DNA of 64,000 nt from Shinella zoogloeoides. GTDB taxonomy: Bacteria > Pseudomonadota > Alphaproteobacteria > Rhizobiales > Rhizobiaceae. The position numbers and the translations under genes were made by a program. The notes beneath the pieces were generated by a model. It was given only the letters and a program-made list of their open reading frames with translations, did not search any database and was not told where the DNA came from. Of this stretch, positions 35,062-44,863 are shown in pieces (position 1 is the stretch's first letter; every line of letters begins with the position of its first letter). The stretch covers positions 62,001 through 126,000 of the forward strand of contig NZ_CP093531.1 of the NCBI RefSeq assembly GCF_022682305.1, read 5' to 3'.

Positions 35062-36039
35062 CTAAATTTTTTCTCTCTCAAACGCAGCAACAAGATCGGC
35101 CAATTTATCAGAAAGGAAGGCTGCGAATGGTTCTGAGGTTACCGTGATTTTTGTCCCTCTCGTGCCTCGCTCGATGGATGCAAGCGGAAGCCCTTTTTGA
35201 CCACGCAGAACTTGGACGGCATTGGTCTTCTTTTCACTGCGGCCAGCGAGTGCCTTCCACAAGCGTTCAAACCGTGCGTTCGAATCTGCTTTAGCAAACT
35301 CAGCGGAGGTGAGCTCTTTATCGACACGCTTTGCCGCATCGGTATCTTTCAGGCCATCCGCGAAAGCCAGCCACCGAGGTCTACCGACCTTAAAGGCGGG
35401 GCCAACAGCCAAGATCAGCTCGGGCTTAACGGCATCCGCAACCTGAAGAAGTCGAGATATTTCCGGCTTATCGACGGATAGTGCTTTTGCGATAGTGTCA
35501 CGATCAAATCCATGCTCGTGCATTCGCCTGGCGAACAACGCCCGCTCAATGAAGCTCAAGTCAACACGGGGGCCATTCTCCTGCCCCTGTGCAAGGATGA
35601 CCTCTTCATCTGTCATTTCACGAACGATGGCTTTGACCCGGCGGCCGAGCAGCTTTGCGACCCGCCTGCGCCGATGGCCGAACACCGACTGATAGCAATT
35701 GACCTTAGTTGGATGAGGGCGCACCAATATAGGGACTTGCTGACCAGACTCCTCAATGGCGGTCTTCAGCTTCTCTAGCTCTGGGTCAAGTTCCACCGGT
35801 ATTCGATCTTGGATAAATGAGTTTTCGATCAAGTCCGGATCGAGTTCGACAACTTTATCCCCCGACGCGAGCGCGTCGCGCAAAACTTTAGCGGCAGCCG
35901 CCTCGTCATTCAGTCGATTGAGCGACAGGTTCATCGCACGAACGGCACCTGCCGGCTTTTGCGATACTGAAACAGCCGGCGCTTCTCCAGCAGCTTGCCC
36001 CGCTGATACCATGCTCTTGAGGATGTCGCGGCCCTTCAT
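35062..36039 (-). CDS. repB: plasmid partitioning protein RepB
   Basis: This is a ParB-family protein of 325 residues. It carries the ParB/sulfiredoxin-like domain (LEKLKTAIEESGQQVPILVR, then FGHRRRRVAKLLGRRVKAIV) and a central HTH (FDRDTIAKALSVDKPEISRL). A C-terminal dimerisation region follows. ATG 36039 overlaps the repA stop as ATGA and is preferred over 36051. RepB binds parS palindromes such as the two at 35024 and 37391 and, with RepA, segregates the plasmid and represses the operon. Confidence 0.92.
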   Translation of the reverse strand: MKGRDILKSMVSAGQAAGEAPAVSVSQKPAGAVRAMNLSLNRLNDEAAAAKVLRDALASGDKVVELDPDLIENSFIQDRIPVELDPELEKLKTAIEESGQQVPILVRPHPTKVNCYQSVFGHRRRRVAKLLGRRVKAIVREMTDEEVILAQGQENGPRVDLSFIERALFARRMHEHGFDRDTIAKALSVDKPEISRLLQVADAVKPELILAVGPAFKVGRPRWLAFADGLKDTDAAKRVDKELTSAEFAKADSNARFERLWKALAGRSEKKTNAVQVLRGQKGLPLASIERGTRGTKITVTSEPFAAFLSDKLADLVAAFEREKI

Positions 36040-37253
36040 GTCCTGCCCCACGATTTTTGAATTAAAGCTTCCACTTCACCATTCACACCATCCATCGCCT
36101 CCACTGCACGATCATAGGTCTGACGGTGAATTGTCTCTCGTCCGGCTTCATAGATTGTCTGCTTCGAAAGGCCCGCATCGGACACCGCAGTCGACTTAAC
36201 CATCATTGAAGTCAACACTCGCTCGTCGAAGAGGCTGCGCAGAAACGCCACGATTTGAGCCTGCGGGCCGTCATTTGGTTCGTATCGCGTAATTAGATAC
36301 CGCATCCAATCGTACTCAAGACTTCCCCCAGCTTCCCTTACCACGGAAAGCAGATTGGAGGTCATCGCGAGAAACTGGTTCATTGACGCGATGTCGAGCA
36401 TCTGCGGATGAACCGTGATCAAGACCGAAGTTGCCGCACAAAGCGCTGAAAGCGTGAGGAAGCCTAGAGTGGGCGGGCAGTCGATGACAACGACGTCATA
36501 GTGCTCCTGCAATCCGGTCAACGCATTTCCCACGCGCATGAAGAACATGTCGGTATCGGCCACGGAACGCGTCGCGAGAGCGTGGGGAGTATCATGCTCG
36601 AACTCGTGGAGTTCAAGATTACCCGGAATGAGATCCAATCCCGGAAAATAGGTCTGCCTTACGACTTCCCTAACCGCCCGTCGTTCACCATCATAGCGAA
36701 TTGCGCCATAGAGCGTTTCATTGTCACCCACGTCAAATTCCGGCTGATATCCGAGCATCGCAGACATCGATGCCTGTGGGTCAAGGTCAACGGCCAGAAC
36801 ACGATAGCCTCGCAATGCAAGGTACTGGGCGAGATGGATAGCTGTCGTCGTCTTGCCTGACCCTCCCTTGAAATTCGTTACCGCTATTATCTGGAGGTGA
36901 TCGCCTTCGCGACGACCAGGAAGATAAGTGGGCTTCGTACGACCTCGAATTTGCCGAATGGTATTTATCTCTTCCAGCGAGAACGTCAGCCGCCCACCTA
37001 GCGTTCGTTCCGAGGTAACCGCGTCTTCTTGTGAAGCGATATGCCGCACATAGCTATCAGTGATACCCAGCAGCTTCGCAGCCTCCTTACTGCTGAAGCG
37101 ACGAAGTACTTTCTTCGCGTCTGGGGAAAAGAGCTTCTCGAAAAGAATCTGAAGCTGGCCACTGAGCGTCGCAGAGTCACGCTCAATCGCCTTGTCGATC
37201 GAGAAAGCCCCTTCTTTGCTTTGTTGATCCTTCGTCGCGGCTTTCGTCGCCAT
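36036..37253 (-). CDS. repA: plasmid partitioning ATPase RepA
   Basis: This is a ParA-family ATPase with deviant Walker A AVTNFKGGSGKTTTAIHLAQ near residue 125, Walker A' RVLAVDLDPQASMSAMLGY and Walker B YDVVVIDCPPTLGFL. An N-terminal HTH (EAAKLLGITDSYVRHIASQE) binds the operator. ATG 37253 (MATKAATKDQQ) gives 405 residues, the usual RepA size; a longer frame to 37418 would run into the parS palindrome. It is the first gene of the repABC operon and autorepressor. Confidence 0.93.
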   Translation of the reverse strand: MATKAATKDQQSKEGAFSIDKAIERDSATLSGQLQILFEKLFSPDAKKVLRRFSSKEAAKLLGITDSYVRHIASQEDAVTSERTLGGRLTFSLEEINTIRQIRGRTKPTYLPGRREGDHLQIIAVTNFKGGSGKTTTAIHLAQYLALRGYRVLAVDLDPQASMSAMLGYQPEFDVGDNETLYGAIRYDGERRAVREVVRQTYFPGLDLIPGNLELHEFEHDTPHALATRSVADTDMFFMRVGNALTGLQEHYDVVVIDCPPTLGFLTLSALCAATSVLITVHPQMLDIASMNQFLAMTSNLLSVVREAGGSLEYDWMRYLITRYEPNDGPQAQIVAFLRSLFDERVLTSMMVKSTAVSDAGLSKQTIYEAGRETIHRQTYDRAVEAMDGVNGEVEALIQKSWGRT

Positions 37254-37390
37254 TCGCGGAAATTCCAATAATTTGTTGAAGTTTCCGCAAATGATCCCGG
37301 AAAGCGCGTTGTGGTCAAGGTTTTTTTGGTTAACGCAAAACAACGATTGTGGTCGAGGAAATTTCCTATTTATTTTCCTATGCTTATGAA

Positions 37391-37408
37391 GATTGTCAGC
37401 TGACAATC
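37391..37408. promoter_or_regulatory. parS-like palindrome upstream of repA
   Basis: Perfect 18-bp palindrome GATTGTCAGCTGACAATC, 138 bp before the repA start. It shares 16 central bases with the repB-repC copy. Confidence 0.8.
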
Positions 37409-38047
37409 CTCCACTCAATCAAAGGGGTCAAAGCGGGTGGAAAACGAATCTGGAGAGAATCGGTCCTCGAACTAGGAACTGTAAAACCTAACTTACCGCC
37501 GGCCGAACACCCAAAGCAGACACGTCTGCGGGTTTCAATTCTGTACGCGTGGCTCCCGATTCCCGTCGGCCTTACGCGACAACACACAAGCTCAATCTGT
37601 AACACCGGCGCAATCGCAAACGTCTGGTATATGTCACAAAGTCCTGATCTTTCCGGCCGCCTCACCGCCTGGAGCCATCCACACCTCCAAGCCTCAGGGA
37701 GAAGAGCGCGAGACAAAAAAGGGGCCGTCGGAAACCCGCGGCCCATCAAGTGTGGAGATCTGTAACCTCCAGAGGGGAACAGCTGCGGCGGCGGGTACTG
37801 GGAGGATAAACCGCAATGAGCATTAGCTGCCTGTAGGATGCTCTCATTTTCATCGGATGGCGAGCATTTCTTGTGCAATGTAGTAACTATGCGGTTGCCA
37901 CAGTGCTCCACGATGACTCTATTGCGGGGTGCGGCCTTCGTGACGGGGCCGATATCCACGGCTCGCGAACAGGATGTATCACTGAAATGAATCGATCGGA
38001 CCGGACCGATTCATATCTCTCGTTGGACGAGCGCCCGGGGATTGGCG
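37409..38047. other. upstream region of repABC, no gene supported
   Basis: About 640 bp without a convincing gene. On the minus strand GGGCCG...CGGCCCC followed by six T residues (37744-37715) is a strong intrinsic terminator with no ORF feeding it, so an unlabelled small transcript is possible. Confidence 0.4.
37715..37744 (-). terminator. intrinsic terminator upstream of repA
   Basis: The minus strand reads GGGCCG, an 11-nt loop, CGGCCCC and TTTTTT. It may insulate the rep promoter from upstream transcription or end a small RNA. Confidence 0.6.
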
Positions 38048-38344
38048 ATGCTCACGTCCATGCTCGCACAACCCTACCAGCTCTATGTCGAACGCACCGA
38101 TCCGGCCAGGAATGTCGCCCGTTTCTACGCGATGTCGATCGATGCAACGCTGTATGGCGATACATGCCTGACGCGGCGCTGGGGGCGCATCGGCACAGGC
38201 GGCCAGATGAAGGCGCACCTGTTCGAGAGCGAGGATGAGGCGGTGCAACTGTTTCTCGAACTTCTGCGACAAAAACATGGACGCGGCTACCGGCCGAAAG
38301 GACGCGTCGCTGACGACAGGCGGCCTTCAAACAAGATGCCATGA
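38048..38344 (+). CDS. WGR domain protein
   Basis: The 98-residue protein is almost entirely one WGR domain: YQLYVERTDPARNVARFYAM then TCLTRRWGRIGTGGQMKAHL, with the namesake W-G-R at about residue 46. WGR domains bind nucleic acids in PARPs and in bacterial proteins often linked to plasmids. ATG 38048 follows a GGGG stretch that can act as a ribosome-binding site; a second ATG is at 38060. It is the first gene after the repABC upstream region. Confidence 0.8.
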   Translation: MLTSMLAQPYQLYVERTDPARNVARFYAMSIDATLYGDTCLTRRWGRIGTGGQMKAHLFESEDEAVQLFLELLRQKHGRGYRPKGRVADDRRPSNKMP

Positions 38345-38434
38345 CCAGCGGCGAAGAGAGGGTAGGGGAGGAGCCGTCCCACTCCCAACTTTACAAACCC
38401 GGCGAACAGAAAGCACTGTCAGGCAGGGTTCTTC

Positions 38435-38758
38435 TTACTGCTCGGCATGCCGGGCAACAAAGCGCCAGAACGACCTGTACCCGTCCCCTGAGAAGCCGAA
38501 CGGCGACACTTCGTGTTTCGGACTGAGGAAGAGTTCATAGTCCCATCCAGCACTATAGGTTATCATCGCAGCCATGGAGTTGCGAGCTTTGAAAGCCTCG
38601 ACTGCCTGTAGAACGCCCGGAAAGCCTAGCCGGGGCTTTATCAAAAGCCGCAGATGGTCGCGACATCTGTTGGCCCCTGTGGCGACGGGCTGTGACCAAC
38701 CTCCTCCGCTGCGAGGCCGACGGCGAGTACTTGACGTCGAGAAATGCTCCGTCTTCAC
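38435..38758 (-). CDS. hypothetical protein, possibly frameshifted
   Basis: The last 80 codons look coding (LLIKPRLGFPGVLQAVEAFK, then ITYSAGWDYELFLSPKHEVS and GYRSFWRFVARHAEQ). The first 25 codons look poor. Another minus frame upstream (MSEYLPALREDGAFLDVKYS, about 38786) looks better, so a frameshift near 38690 may have split one gene of about 115 codons. I do not recognise the family. Confidence 0.4.
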   Translation of the reverse strand: MKTEHFSTSSTRRRPRSGGGWSQPVATGANRCRDHLRLLIKPRLGFPGVLQAVEAFKARNSMAAMITYSAGWDYELFLSPKHEVSPFGFSGDGYRSFWRFVARHAEQ

Positions 38759-38793
38759 GGAGCGCGGGTAAATACTCGCTCATCGAATTCACT

Positions 38794-39495
38794 TCACACC
38801 CCTCCGCTGTGCAGCGCATGGTGCTGTTGCCCGCGCGACGGACGCCCCTGTGCTCCGGCAAACTTTCCAGGATGGCGTTGAACTTTTCGCCGATGTTCTC
38901 CCAGATCGCCTGATGACCTCAGCCGCGCAACGATACCGGCCAGTTTGTCCAGCACTGTCACTGTGACCTCATGCGCACAGGCATCAAGTTTGTCGGCGAG
39001 GGACGCGATTTCCTTCAGCCATGCGTCGTCGCCATCGTCTCTGGAAATGAACCGTCCACAGTTATCGATCCGTCGCAGAATCTCGGCAGTCGCAAACGGC
39101 CCGTCATAGGCTTGCGCCCCGATGACGAAGCGCACGCAGCGATTACCCGATATGCCGTCGAGCCTCGCGTGCCGGATCTCGATAACATCCGCGAGCTTGA
39201 AAACCCTGAAATCGCGACGCGTATAGTTATAGCCGGTTCCGGAAAGCGCCTGCTCGACGTCATCGGAGAACGCCGGCCCGGAGATATCGAGGCCGTATTT
39301 CCGACAGTCCGCGAGGATTCCATCCCACGCGGCATCCACCGCGGCACGGACCTTGTCTCCTCCCTGGTCCGCATGGGCAACGACACGGATATTTGCAATG
39401 GCAACGAGCCAATCCGCCCGGATCTGGCTGGCGCAAGAAGCGGAGTAACGCGGGTCTCTCACCTTAATGCTCCTCGATAAAAAATTGAATTTCAT
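38794..39495 (-). CDS. hypothetical plasmid protein, C-terminus doubtful
   Basis: The protein begins MKFNFLSRSIKVRDPRYSAS and is a mixed alpha/beta protein up to about residue 195, ending VLDKLAGIVARLRSS. Beyond that the frame becomes arginine-rich and unlikely. A +1 frame continues well as IWENIGEKFNAILESLPEHR. This suggests an indel near 38918, either genuine or a sequencing error. No family is recognised, and no membrane or signal segments are seen. It is divergent from the methyltransferase at 39876. Confidence 0.5.
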   Translation of the reverse strand: MKFNFLSRSIKVRDPRYSASCASQIRADWLVAIANIRVVAHADQGGDKVRAAVDAAWDGILADCRKYGLDISGPAFSDDVEQALSGTGYNYTRRDFRVFKLADVIEIRHARLDGISGNRCVRFVIGAQAYDGPFATAEILRRIDNCGRFISRDDGDDAWLKEIASLADKLDACAHEVTVTVLDKLAGIVARLRSSGDLGEHRRKVQRHPGKFAGAQGRPSRGQQHHALHSGGV

Positions 39496-39875
39496 GTTTC
39501 AAAGCCCTGAATTTTCGTCATTCCTCGGCAAAGAAGTAGCTTCCTTTGGCGACAATATGGAAAGTATGTCGCGCATGCCATGAACATTCAAGAAATAATT
39601 TTAATATTACAGAAGTTAATTCCAAAACACAAAGGTACATTCTGTCTGTAATGTCGAATGTTATACGAGGATTCAAGATAACTTTAGCGCGACATTCAGA
39701 TTTATTGACCGTGGAAGGGCAGTCAATAAAGCATATCGTGGATTACTGGCAGAATTTATCGACCTTCTCACCGTGCAACCCTCCATGATTGTCGCAATAT
39801 TTCTTTCTGACAAGACGTTGACGTCCATTTCACCTCGGGCAACGCTTTACCTACAACGAGCGATGAAAGCCCCCA
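39496..39875. other. AT-rich intergenic region
   Basis: About 380 bp, markedly AT-rich at 39570-39720, between divergent genes. It should hold both promoters; no repeat or operator stands out. Confidence 0.4.
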
Positions 39876-40790
39876 ATGAACGACTGCATTCTTGAACGCC
39901 AGCCGGCGCAGACCGATCTCTTCACCACTCTCTGGAGCACACTTCATTCCGACGGGACCGATCGCATTGTCGCCGGCACGGCGCCCTCTATCGAACGCCC
40001 GCGAGCTGATACTTGCCCGATCCGTGTCGGCGCATGCGAACTCCATCATGGTGATGCTGCGGACATTCTGCCAAATCTGCCGGCCGGGAGCGTCGATCTC
40101 ATCGTGACGAGCCCTCCCTACAATATCGGGAAGTCCTACGAGACCCGCACGCCCCTGATCCACTATGTCGCGTTCATCGAGGAGATCATTGGCGAATGCC
40201 ATCGTCTTCTCGGTCCGCAGGGAGCCATGTCCTGGCAGGTCGGGAACCATGTCCACAAAGGAGAGGTCATCCCGATCGACAGCCTGATCATTCCGCTCTT
40301 CCGCAGTCTCGGCATGAAGGTCCGCAATCGCGTGGTCTGGACGTTCGGCCACGGCCTGCACTGCTCGAAGCGCCTGTCGGGACGGCACGAGACGATCGTT
40401 TGGGCCACGAAATCCGACGACTACACCTTCGATCTCGACGCGATCCGCGTTCCGCAGAAATATCCGGGCAAGCGCTACTACAAGGGGCCGAGGAAGGGTG
40501 AGTTGAGCGGAAACCCGAAGGGGAAGAACCCGGGGGACGTGTGGGACATCTCGAACGTCAAGCACAACCACCCGGAAAAGCTCGATCATCCGTGCCAGTT
40601 TCCCGAGGAGCTGATCGATCGGCTCGTCCTGTCCCTGACCGCCCCCGGCGACGTCGTGCTCGATCCGTTCGCCGGCTCCGGCACGGTCGGAGCGGTGTGC
40701 AATCGCCTTGGCCGCAAGTCAATTCTCGTGGAACGCGAGGAAAGCTACGTCCGGATGGCCGCACAGCGGCTGGCCGGTCACGCGGTGTAA
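39876..40790 (+). CDS. DNA (N4/N6) methyltransferase, beta-type order
   Basis: The 304-residue protein has the catalytic motif VDLIVTSPPYNIGKSYETRT (TSPPY, motif IV) first and the SAM-binding motif DPFAGSGTVGAV later (about residue 268). That is the order of beta-class amino-methyltransferases. A target-recognition region lies between (KRYYKGPRKGELSGNPKGK). There is no restriction partner beside it, so it is a solitary plasmid methylase, possibly protecting the plasmid against host restriction. TSPPY favours N4-cytosine or N6-adenine; the base cannot be settled by eye. Genes downstream run in the same direction. Confidence 0.88.
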   Translation: MNDCILERQPAQTDLFTTLWSTLHSDGTDRIVAGTAPSIERPRADTCPIRVGACELHHGDAADILPNLPAGSVDLIVTSPPYNIGKSYETRTPLIHYVAFIEEIIGECHRLLGPQGAMSWQVGNHVHKGEVIPIDSLIIPLFRSLGMKVRNRVVWTFGHGLHCSKRLSGRHETIVWATKSDDYTFDLDAIRVPQKYPGKRYYKGPRKGELSGNPKGKNPGDVWDISNVKHNHPEKLDHPCQFPEELIDRLVLSLTAPGDVVLDPFAGSGTVGAVCNRLGRKSILVEREESYVRMAAQRLAGHAV

Positions 40791-40842
40791 TCACGACCAG
40801 CGGAACGGTCGGTCGCAAACAATTCTGGAAACGGAAGCATCC

Positions 40843-41691
40843 ATGAACCATCACAAATTCCTCTTGTCCGCGCCCTATGACGACGTGGACGTCGAAACCG
40901 AGGGCCCGACCTTTGCCATCGCAATCGGGCAGGCGCTCCCGAACCTGTCCCGGCGTCTCGGCAACAGCCGCACGATCCTCGGCGTACGTCCGTTTCAGGA
41001 CGGCCGTAAGGACTTTTACGGCTTCGAGCTGGATATTGATCCCGACGAGGTCACCCCCGATCTCCTGATCAATCGCTACGGCGCACGGCAACCGGTCCCG
41101 GCACCCTCGGACCCGGATCACCTCGAAATCGAAGCGTATGATGTCTACGAGACGATGGGCAGCATCGAAGGTCTACTCAGATATGCGGCGCAAGACCTGA
41201 TCGACGATGAGCGCTGGCACGGTCTCATCCGCGAGCGGGCGCTGGAATACCGGCAGGCCGTCAGCGATGTCCTGGTATACGATCCGAAGGCAAAGATCGA
41301 CATGCTTGGGAATCTGGACGAACTGTTCGCGGGCCGGGACTGGAGCCCGTTCTTCTCACCGGCACTGCTCGTCCACCCGGTCGTTCAAATCGGACAGGTA
41401 GACATCGTCGAAAAGACAGATGACGAGATTCTGCTCCGGTTCGAGTACTGGAACGGTGACGATCACGGCCGCGAGCTGGAATTCGCCGACACCAAGAACG
41501 GGCGCCATCACGTTCGCCGTTCACGCTACAGCGCTCTGCGAGCGTTCGATCCTGCTTTCAGTGGCTGGCAGCTTCCGGCTGTCCACGATGCCTTGCAGGA
41601 GGCGCTCGATACCGGCCGCCACACCGACCTCAGCGACACGAATTGGGCAGTTGGTCTTTCTGCATCCGAGGCCGAGCTCGAGCCGGCATGA
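40843..41691 (+). CDS. hypothetical plasmid protein, 282 residues
   Basis: The protein starts MNHHKFLLSAPYDDVDVETE after a GGAAAC-type spacer. It is acidic with no signal peptide, membrane helix or catalytic motif I can name. The open frame extends 45 codons upstream into the methylase gene without coding character, so 40843 was chosen. It follows the methyltransferase by 52 bp and is probably cotranscribed with it. Confidence 0.6.
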   Translation: MNHHKFLLSAPYDDVDVETEGPTFAIAIGQALPNLSRRLGNSRTILGVRPFQDGRKDFYGFELDIDPDEVTPDLLINRYGARQPVPAPSDPDHLEIEAYDVYETMGSIEGLLRYAAQDLIDDERWHGLIRERALEYRQAVSDVLVYDPKAKIDMLGNLDELFAGRDWSPFFSPALLVHPVVQIGQVDIVEKTDDEILLRFEYWNGDDHGRELEFADTKNGRHHVRRSRYSALRAFDPAFSGWQLPAVHDALQEALDTGRHTDLSDTNWAVGLSASEAELEPA

Positions 41692-41863
41692 ATCCGCAGA
41701 GCTTTCTGAATGCCGGGGGAGGGAGGGGCGTAGGCCGGCCGGCCCAACTCTCGACGCCGAAACCCGATGGCCCGCTTTCACGACCTGGACAGGCACCAGA
41801 ATTCTCCGGCTCCCATCGCCCGGGACCACTAACCATATCAATCCAGAACACCGAAGGACACCC

Positions 41864-42340
41864 ATGCTAATCGCCCTCGAAGCAAGCAAGATCAAGCCAT
41901 CAGATATCGACCCCATCCGCCTGCGTGAACTCGCGCTCGACATCGAACGCCGGGCCGAATTCGTCAGCGCCTGTCAGGCATGGATTACCGCCGGCCGCGA
42001 GGTTTCCGGGATCACTGCGGCCATTCGCGAAACCCCGTGGCGTTTCATCCTGACCAACTCCGGGCAGGCGATAGAAGTGGAACACGTCGATGAACTCGAG
42101 GCTGCCTACTGGGAGGCCGTGGACGAAATGAACGTCGGCCGAAGCTGCATTGGTAACGAGGGACACGAAGAGTACGTTCTTGAAGGTATTCGGAACTGTC
42201 TCAAAGTCCACAGGAGAGCAAGTCAGTTCATGACCTTTGAAGACGATTTTGCGCGTGTCGAGGACGCAATATCCAACCTCTTCGAAGGCACCGGCTATAT
42301 CTACAATGGCGAGAATAGCTTCATCCCTGATGACGAATGA
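41864..42340 (+). CDS. hypothetical plasmid protein, 158 residues
   Basis: The protein starts MLIALEASKIKPSDIDPIRL. It is acidic and helical, with ELEAAYWEAVDEMNVGRSC in the middle. No family is recognised. ATG 41864 is preferred because upstream codons of the same frame are a shadow of the previous gene. It is the third gene of a plus-strand set begun by the methyltransferase. Confidence 0.6.
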   Translation: MLIALEASKIKPSDIDPIRLRELALDIERRAEFVSACQAWITAGREVSGITAAIRETPWRFILTNSGQAIEVEHVDELEAAYWEAVDEMNVGRSCIGNEGHEEYVLEGIRNCLKVHRRASQFMTFEDDFARVEDAISNLFEGTGYIYNGENSFIPDDE

Positions 42341-42501
42341 TACGGCCGCCGGGCCATCCGGCTTCGCTCTGTTTTCAGGAGCGCGCCCCTTGGCCCGATG
42401 ATTTCTGGCTCCGCGGATTCGACAGCAAGACCGATGGTATGCGGTCTTGCTGTCCGCCGGAGACGTGATCGTGATCGCCGAGGTGCGAGGCGGCGGAAAC
42501 C

Positions 42502-43299
42502 TCACCCGATGACGATCGTCTTGGTCGGTTCGAACGCCATATTCTCGACATCGCTCCGATTGAACCCGTCCCTCACATAGCCCCGGGGATTGCAGACGAC
42601 CCGGGTCTTCGTCCCCGGCACCACATAGTCGAAATTGCTATGGGTGTGCCCATGAATCCAGACGTCAGGTTCATGGCGCTGGATCATATCCGAGAGATCC
42701 GACACGAACGCCGGTGTCAGCCGGTCTCCCTTATACTCATCGGCGACCGACAGATCGTGCGGGCATGTATGCGTCACGACGACCGTCGGCCCGTCGAAGG
42801 GCAGGGCAAGCGTCTCATCAAGCCATTCCCGGCTCGTGCGATGAATATCGACGGTGATTGCCGGCAGGAATCTTCGCGGGGTCCCTTCCGGCCAGCGCGA
42901 CGCGATGGTGCGATAGTCGTTCATGAACAGCGCCGCAGCACCCATTGCCTGGATCGGATTGCCATAGAGCTCGAAATCCGTCCACAGGCAGCAGCCGAGG
43001 AAGCGGACTCCGTCGATGACGACATCGCGGTTCTCCAGCATGAAGACATTTTCCAGCTCGGGGATATCGCCGATGCTGTCCTCATAGACCTGACCGTAAT
43101 GTTCGTGGTTGCCCGGCACCATCACGACGCGCTTTCCGCGGCTGCCATACATCCGGTACGCCCAGCGGGCACTTTTGGCTACCGGTGCGGTGACGTCGCC
43201 CGCGATCACGATGACGTCGACATCGTCGGCGACCTCGATCGCGAAATCAGGCTCCCGGCTGTAGTCGAGGTGGAGGTCGGAAAATACGGCGGCTTTCAT
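42502..43299 (-). CDS. metallophosphoesterase
   Basis: The 265-residue calcineurin-like enzyme has the metal-ligand blocks in order: MKAAVFSDLHLDYSREPDFA (DLH), VIVIAGDVTAP (GD), VVMVPGNHEHYG (GNHE), VVVTHTCPHD (H) and WIHGHTHSNFDYVV (GHTH). All are intact, so it should bind two metals and hydrolyse a phosphodiester or phosphomonoester; the substrate is unknown. ATG 43299 is set by the first strand. A second, shorter enzyme of this superfamily is at 59576. Confidence 0.9.
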   Translation of the reverse strand: MKAAVFSDLHLDYSREPDFAIEVADDVDVIVIAGDVTAPVAKSARWAYRMYGSRGKRVVMVPGNHEHYGQVYEDSIGDIPELENVFMLENRDVVIDGVRFLGCCLWTDFELYGNPIQAMGAAALFMNDYRTIASRWPEGTPRRFLPAITVDIHRTSREWLDETLALPFDGPTVVVTHTCPHDLSVADEYKGDRLTPAFVSDLSDMIQRHEPDVWIHGHTHSNFDYVVPGTKTRVVCNPRGYVRDGFNRSDVENMAFEPTKTIVIG

Positions 43300-43688
43300 T
43301 CTGGCACCTGTCTTGTGGTCTGCGACAAGGCTTATTCCGGGCTCGACGGCCTCCGGCAAGCCGGCCGGCGAAATTTTCTGGACAGGGGAGGGCAGGGGAA
43401 TTTCCTCCTGGTCCGAGGACGAGGACCGATGGAGGTTCCCACGTTGTTGATGTATAGCCTCCCTTGCCGGGCCGAGAGCTTCCGTATTGGCCGGATGTAT
43501 CCTGTAACGACCGTGGCGGACCTGCAGGATGGATGGCGGGGCGGAATTGAAGCGGCTCCGCTCCGACGATGTGCGTGCGCGGATCACCGCGGCATGATGA
43601 CATAGACAACCGTCCCGGCATCGCTCTCAGAGGTCATATCCAGCCGCTTCCGATACCTGAACTCAGGTCGGCGAACGGCCCGACCCGT

Positions 43689-44006
43689 TCACGCCCGGGT
43701 CTTCTTTGCGATTGCAACGATGACGTCGTCGCTTTCGATAGGCTGTCCTGCCGTGCGCCGGCCCCAGACGCTGAGGCCGGCGAAATCGGTATCGACAATT
43801 TCGTCGCTTTCGATGAGCTTTTCCGCAAGCCAGCCCGACACGATCCAATGCTCCATAACCTCCGGGCCATCAGGCTCACCATCGCCGTGCAAGGAACGCG
43901 CCGCCTTCGTCAGCGACGTCTCGGGTGAGGCTTCGGCAAGTGTTGCAATCAGCGTTGATGCGCAGCACAGGACCTCTGTGTTCGCGATGTAGGCTGCTGT
44001 TTTCAT
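43689..44006 (-). CDS. hypothetical plasmid protein, 105 residues
   Basis: The protein begins MKTAAYIANTEVLCCASTLI and continues as an acidic protein with WIVSGWLAEKLIESDEIVDT. No family is recognised. It lies 63 bp downstream of a second small gene (44070-44477) on the same strand, and the two are likely cotranscribed. Confidence 0.55.
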   Translation of the reverse strand: MKTAAYIANTEVLCCASTLIATLAEASPETSLTKAARSLHGDGEPDGPEVMEHWIVSGWLAEKLIESDEIVDTDFAGLSVWGRRTAGQPIESDDVIVAIAKKTRA

Positions 44007-44069
44007 TTTCCATGTTCCTTCTCGATGCGAGATTGATGAATAAGGTCGGGGTGGCGGCCGCGAGGACCG

Positions 44070-44477
44070 TCATGCTTCATCGTCATCGAAGTTGAAAAAC
44101 AGCTCGGCAAAGTCCTGCCAGACGGTCTCACCGTCCCGCCTCCAGCAACCAGCATTGATCGCCCGGTTTTCGAAAGCCGCGTCGATCGCCGCTTCCGCAG
44201 CCAGATCCCTGCCAGCGAGAATTTCGTAGTCGGCGGCGGCCAGCTTCATCATGCGCATCGCGAGACAGACAGTGCCGATCGCACGCTCGTCCTCGTTGCC
44301 AAGGGCTGTGTGCAGTTGCTCTCGGGATCCGAAGAACCACAGGAGAGCTTCGGACGGCGAGATCGTCCAGGTCCATCTCTTCGCCAGTGACACCGTAACC
44401 GTGTGATCGTCAAAGCGTGGATTGTCGGCGGGATTCGATGCAGCAGCAGGTGAATACGAGTTCGTTAACTGAGCCAT
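44070..44477 (-). CDS. hypothetical plasmid protein, 135 residues
   Basis: The protein begins MAQLTNSYSPAAASNPADNP, then WTWTISPSEALLWFFGSREQ and an acidic end (FNFDDDEA). No family is recognised. The start at 44477 has an AT-rich promoter-like region upstream. Confidence 0.55.
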   Translation of the reverse strand: MAQLTNSYSPAAASNPADNPRFDDHTVTVSLAKRWTWTISPSEALLWFFGSREQLHTALGNEDERAIGTVCLAMRMMKLAAADYEILAGRDLAAEAAIDAAFENRAINAGCWRRDGETVWQDFAELFFNFDDDEA

Positions 44478-44863
44478 TTCAATGTTCCGTGTTCATGGTG
44501 ACGCCGGACTTCAACCGGCGGCGAGACAACACCTTTGTTTCTCATGTAAAAATGATGGTTCATTCCAAATGATCGCGCAATACTTCTTCGGAAGAAATTT
44601 GATTACCTTCTGAATAAGGGCAAAGAACATGCTGCGTTTCTACAATATAAAACGGCGAACTATAGAGAAATCGCATTTTTATATTAAGGGTAATGCTCGA
44701 TTTATCCGGGCGATGCTCGTTTGAATTCCGATGGCATGCAGAGACCGGGAATAGAGCCCGCATTCACATAGCCGGCTGACCTGTCACAGCAGAAGAAACC
44801 CCGGTTCGCCCCTTGACTCCTTTCCGGAAAAATAGAACATAAAGGGAACATAGGAGGTTGCCA
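44478..44863. other. AT-rich intergenic region
   Basis: About 385 bp between divergent small genes; very AT-rich at 44560-44700, with no gene or clear repeat. It is a likely promoter region for both sides. Confidence 0.4.
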
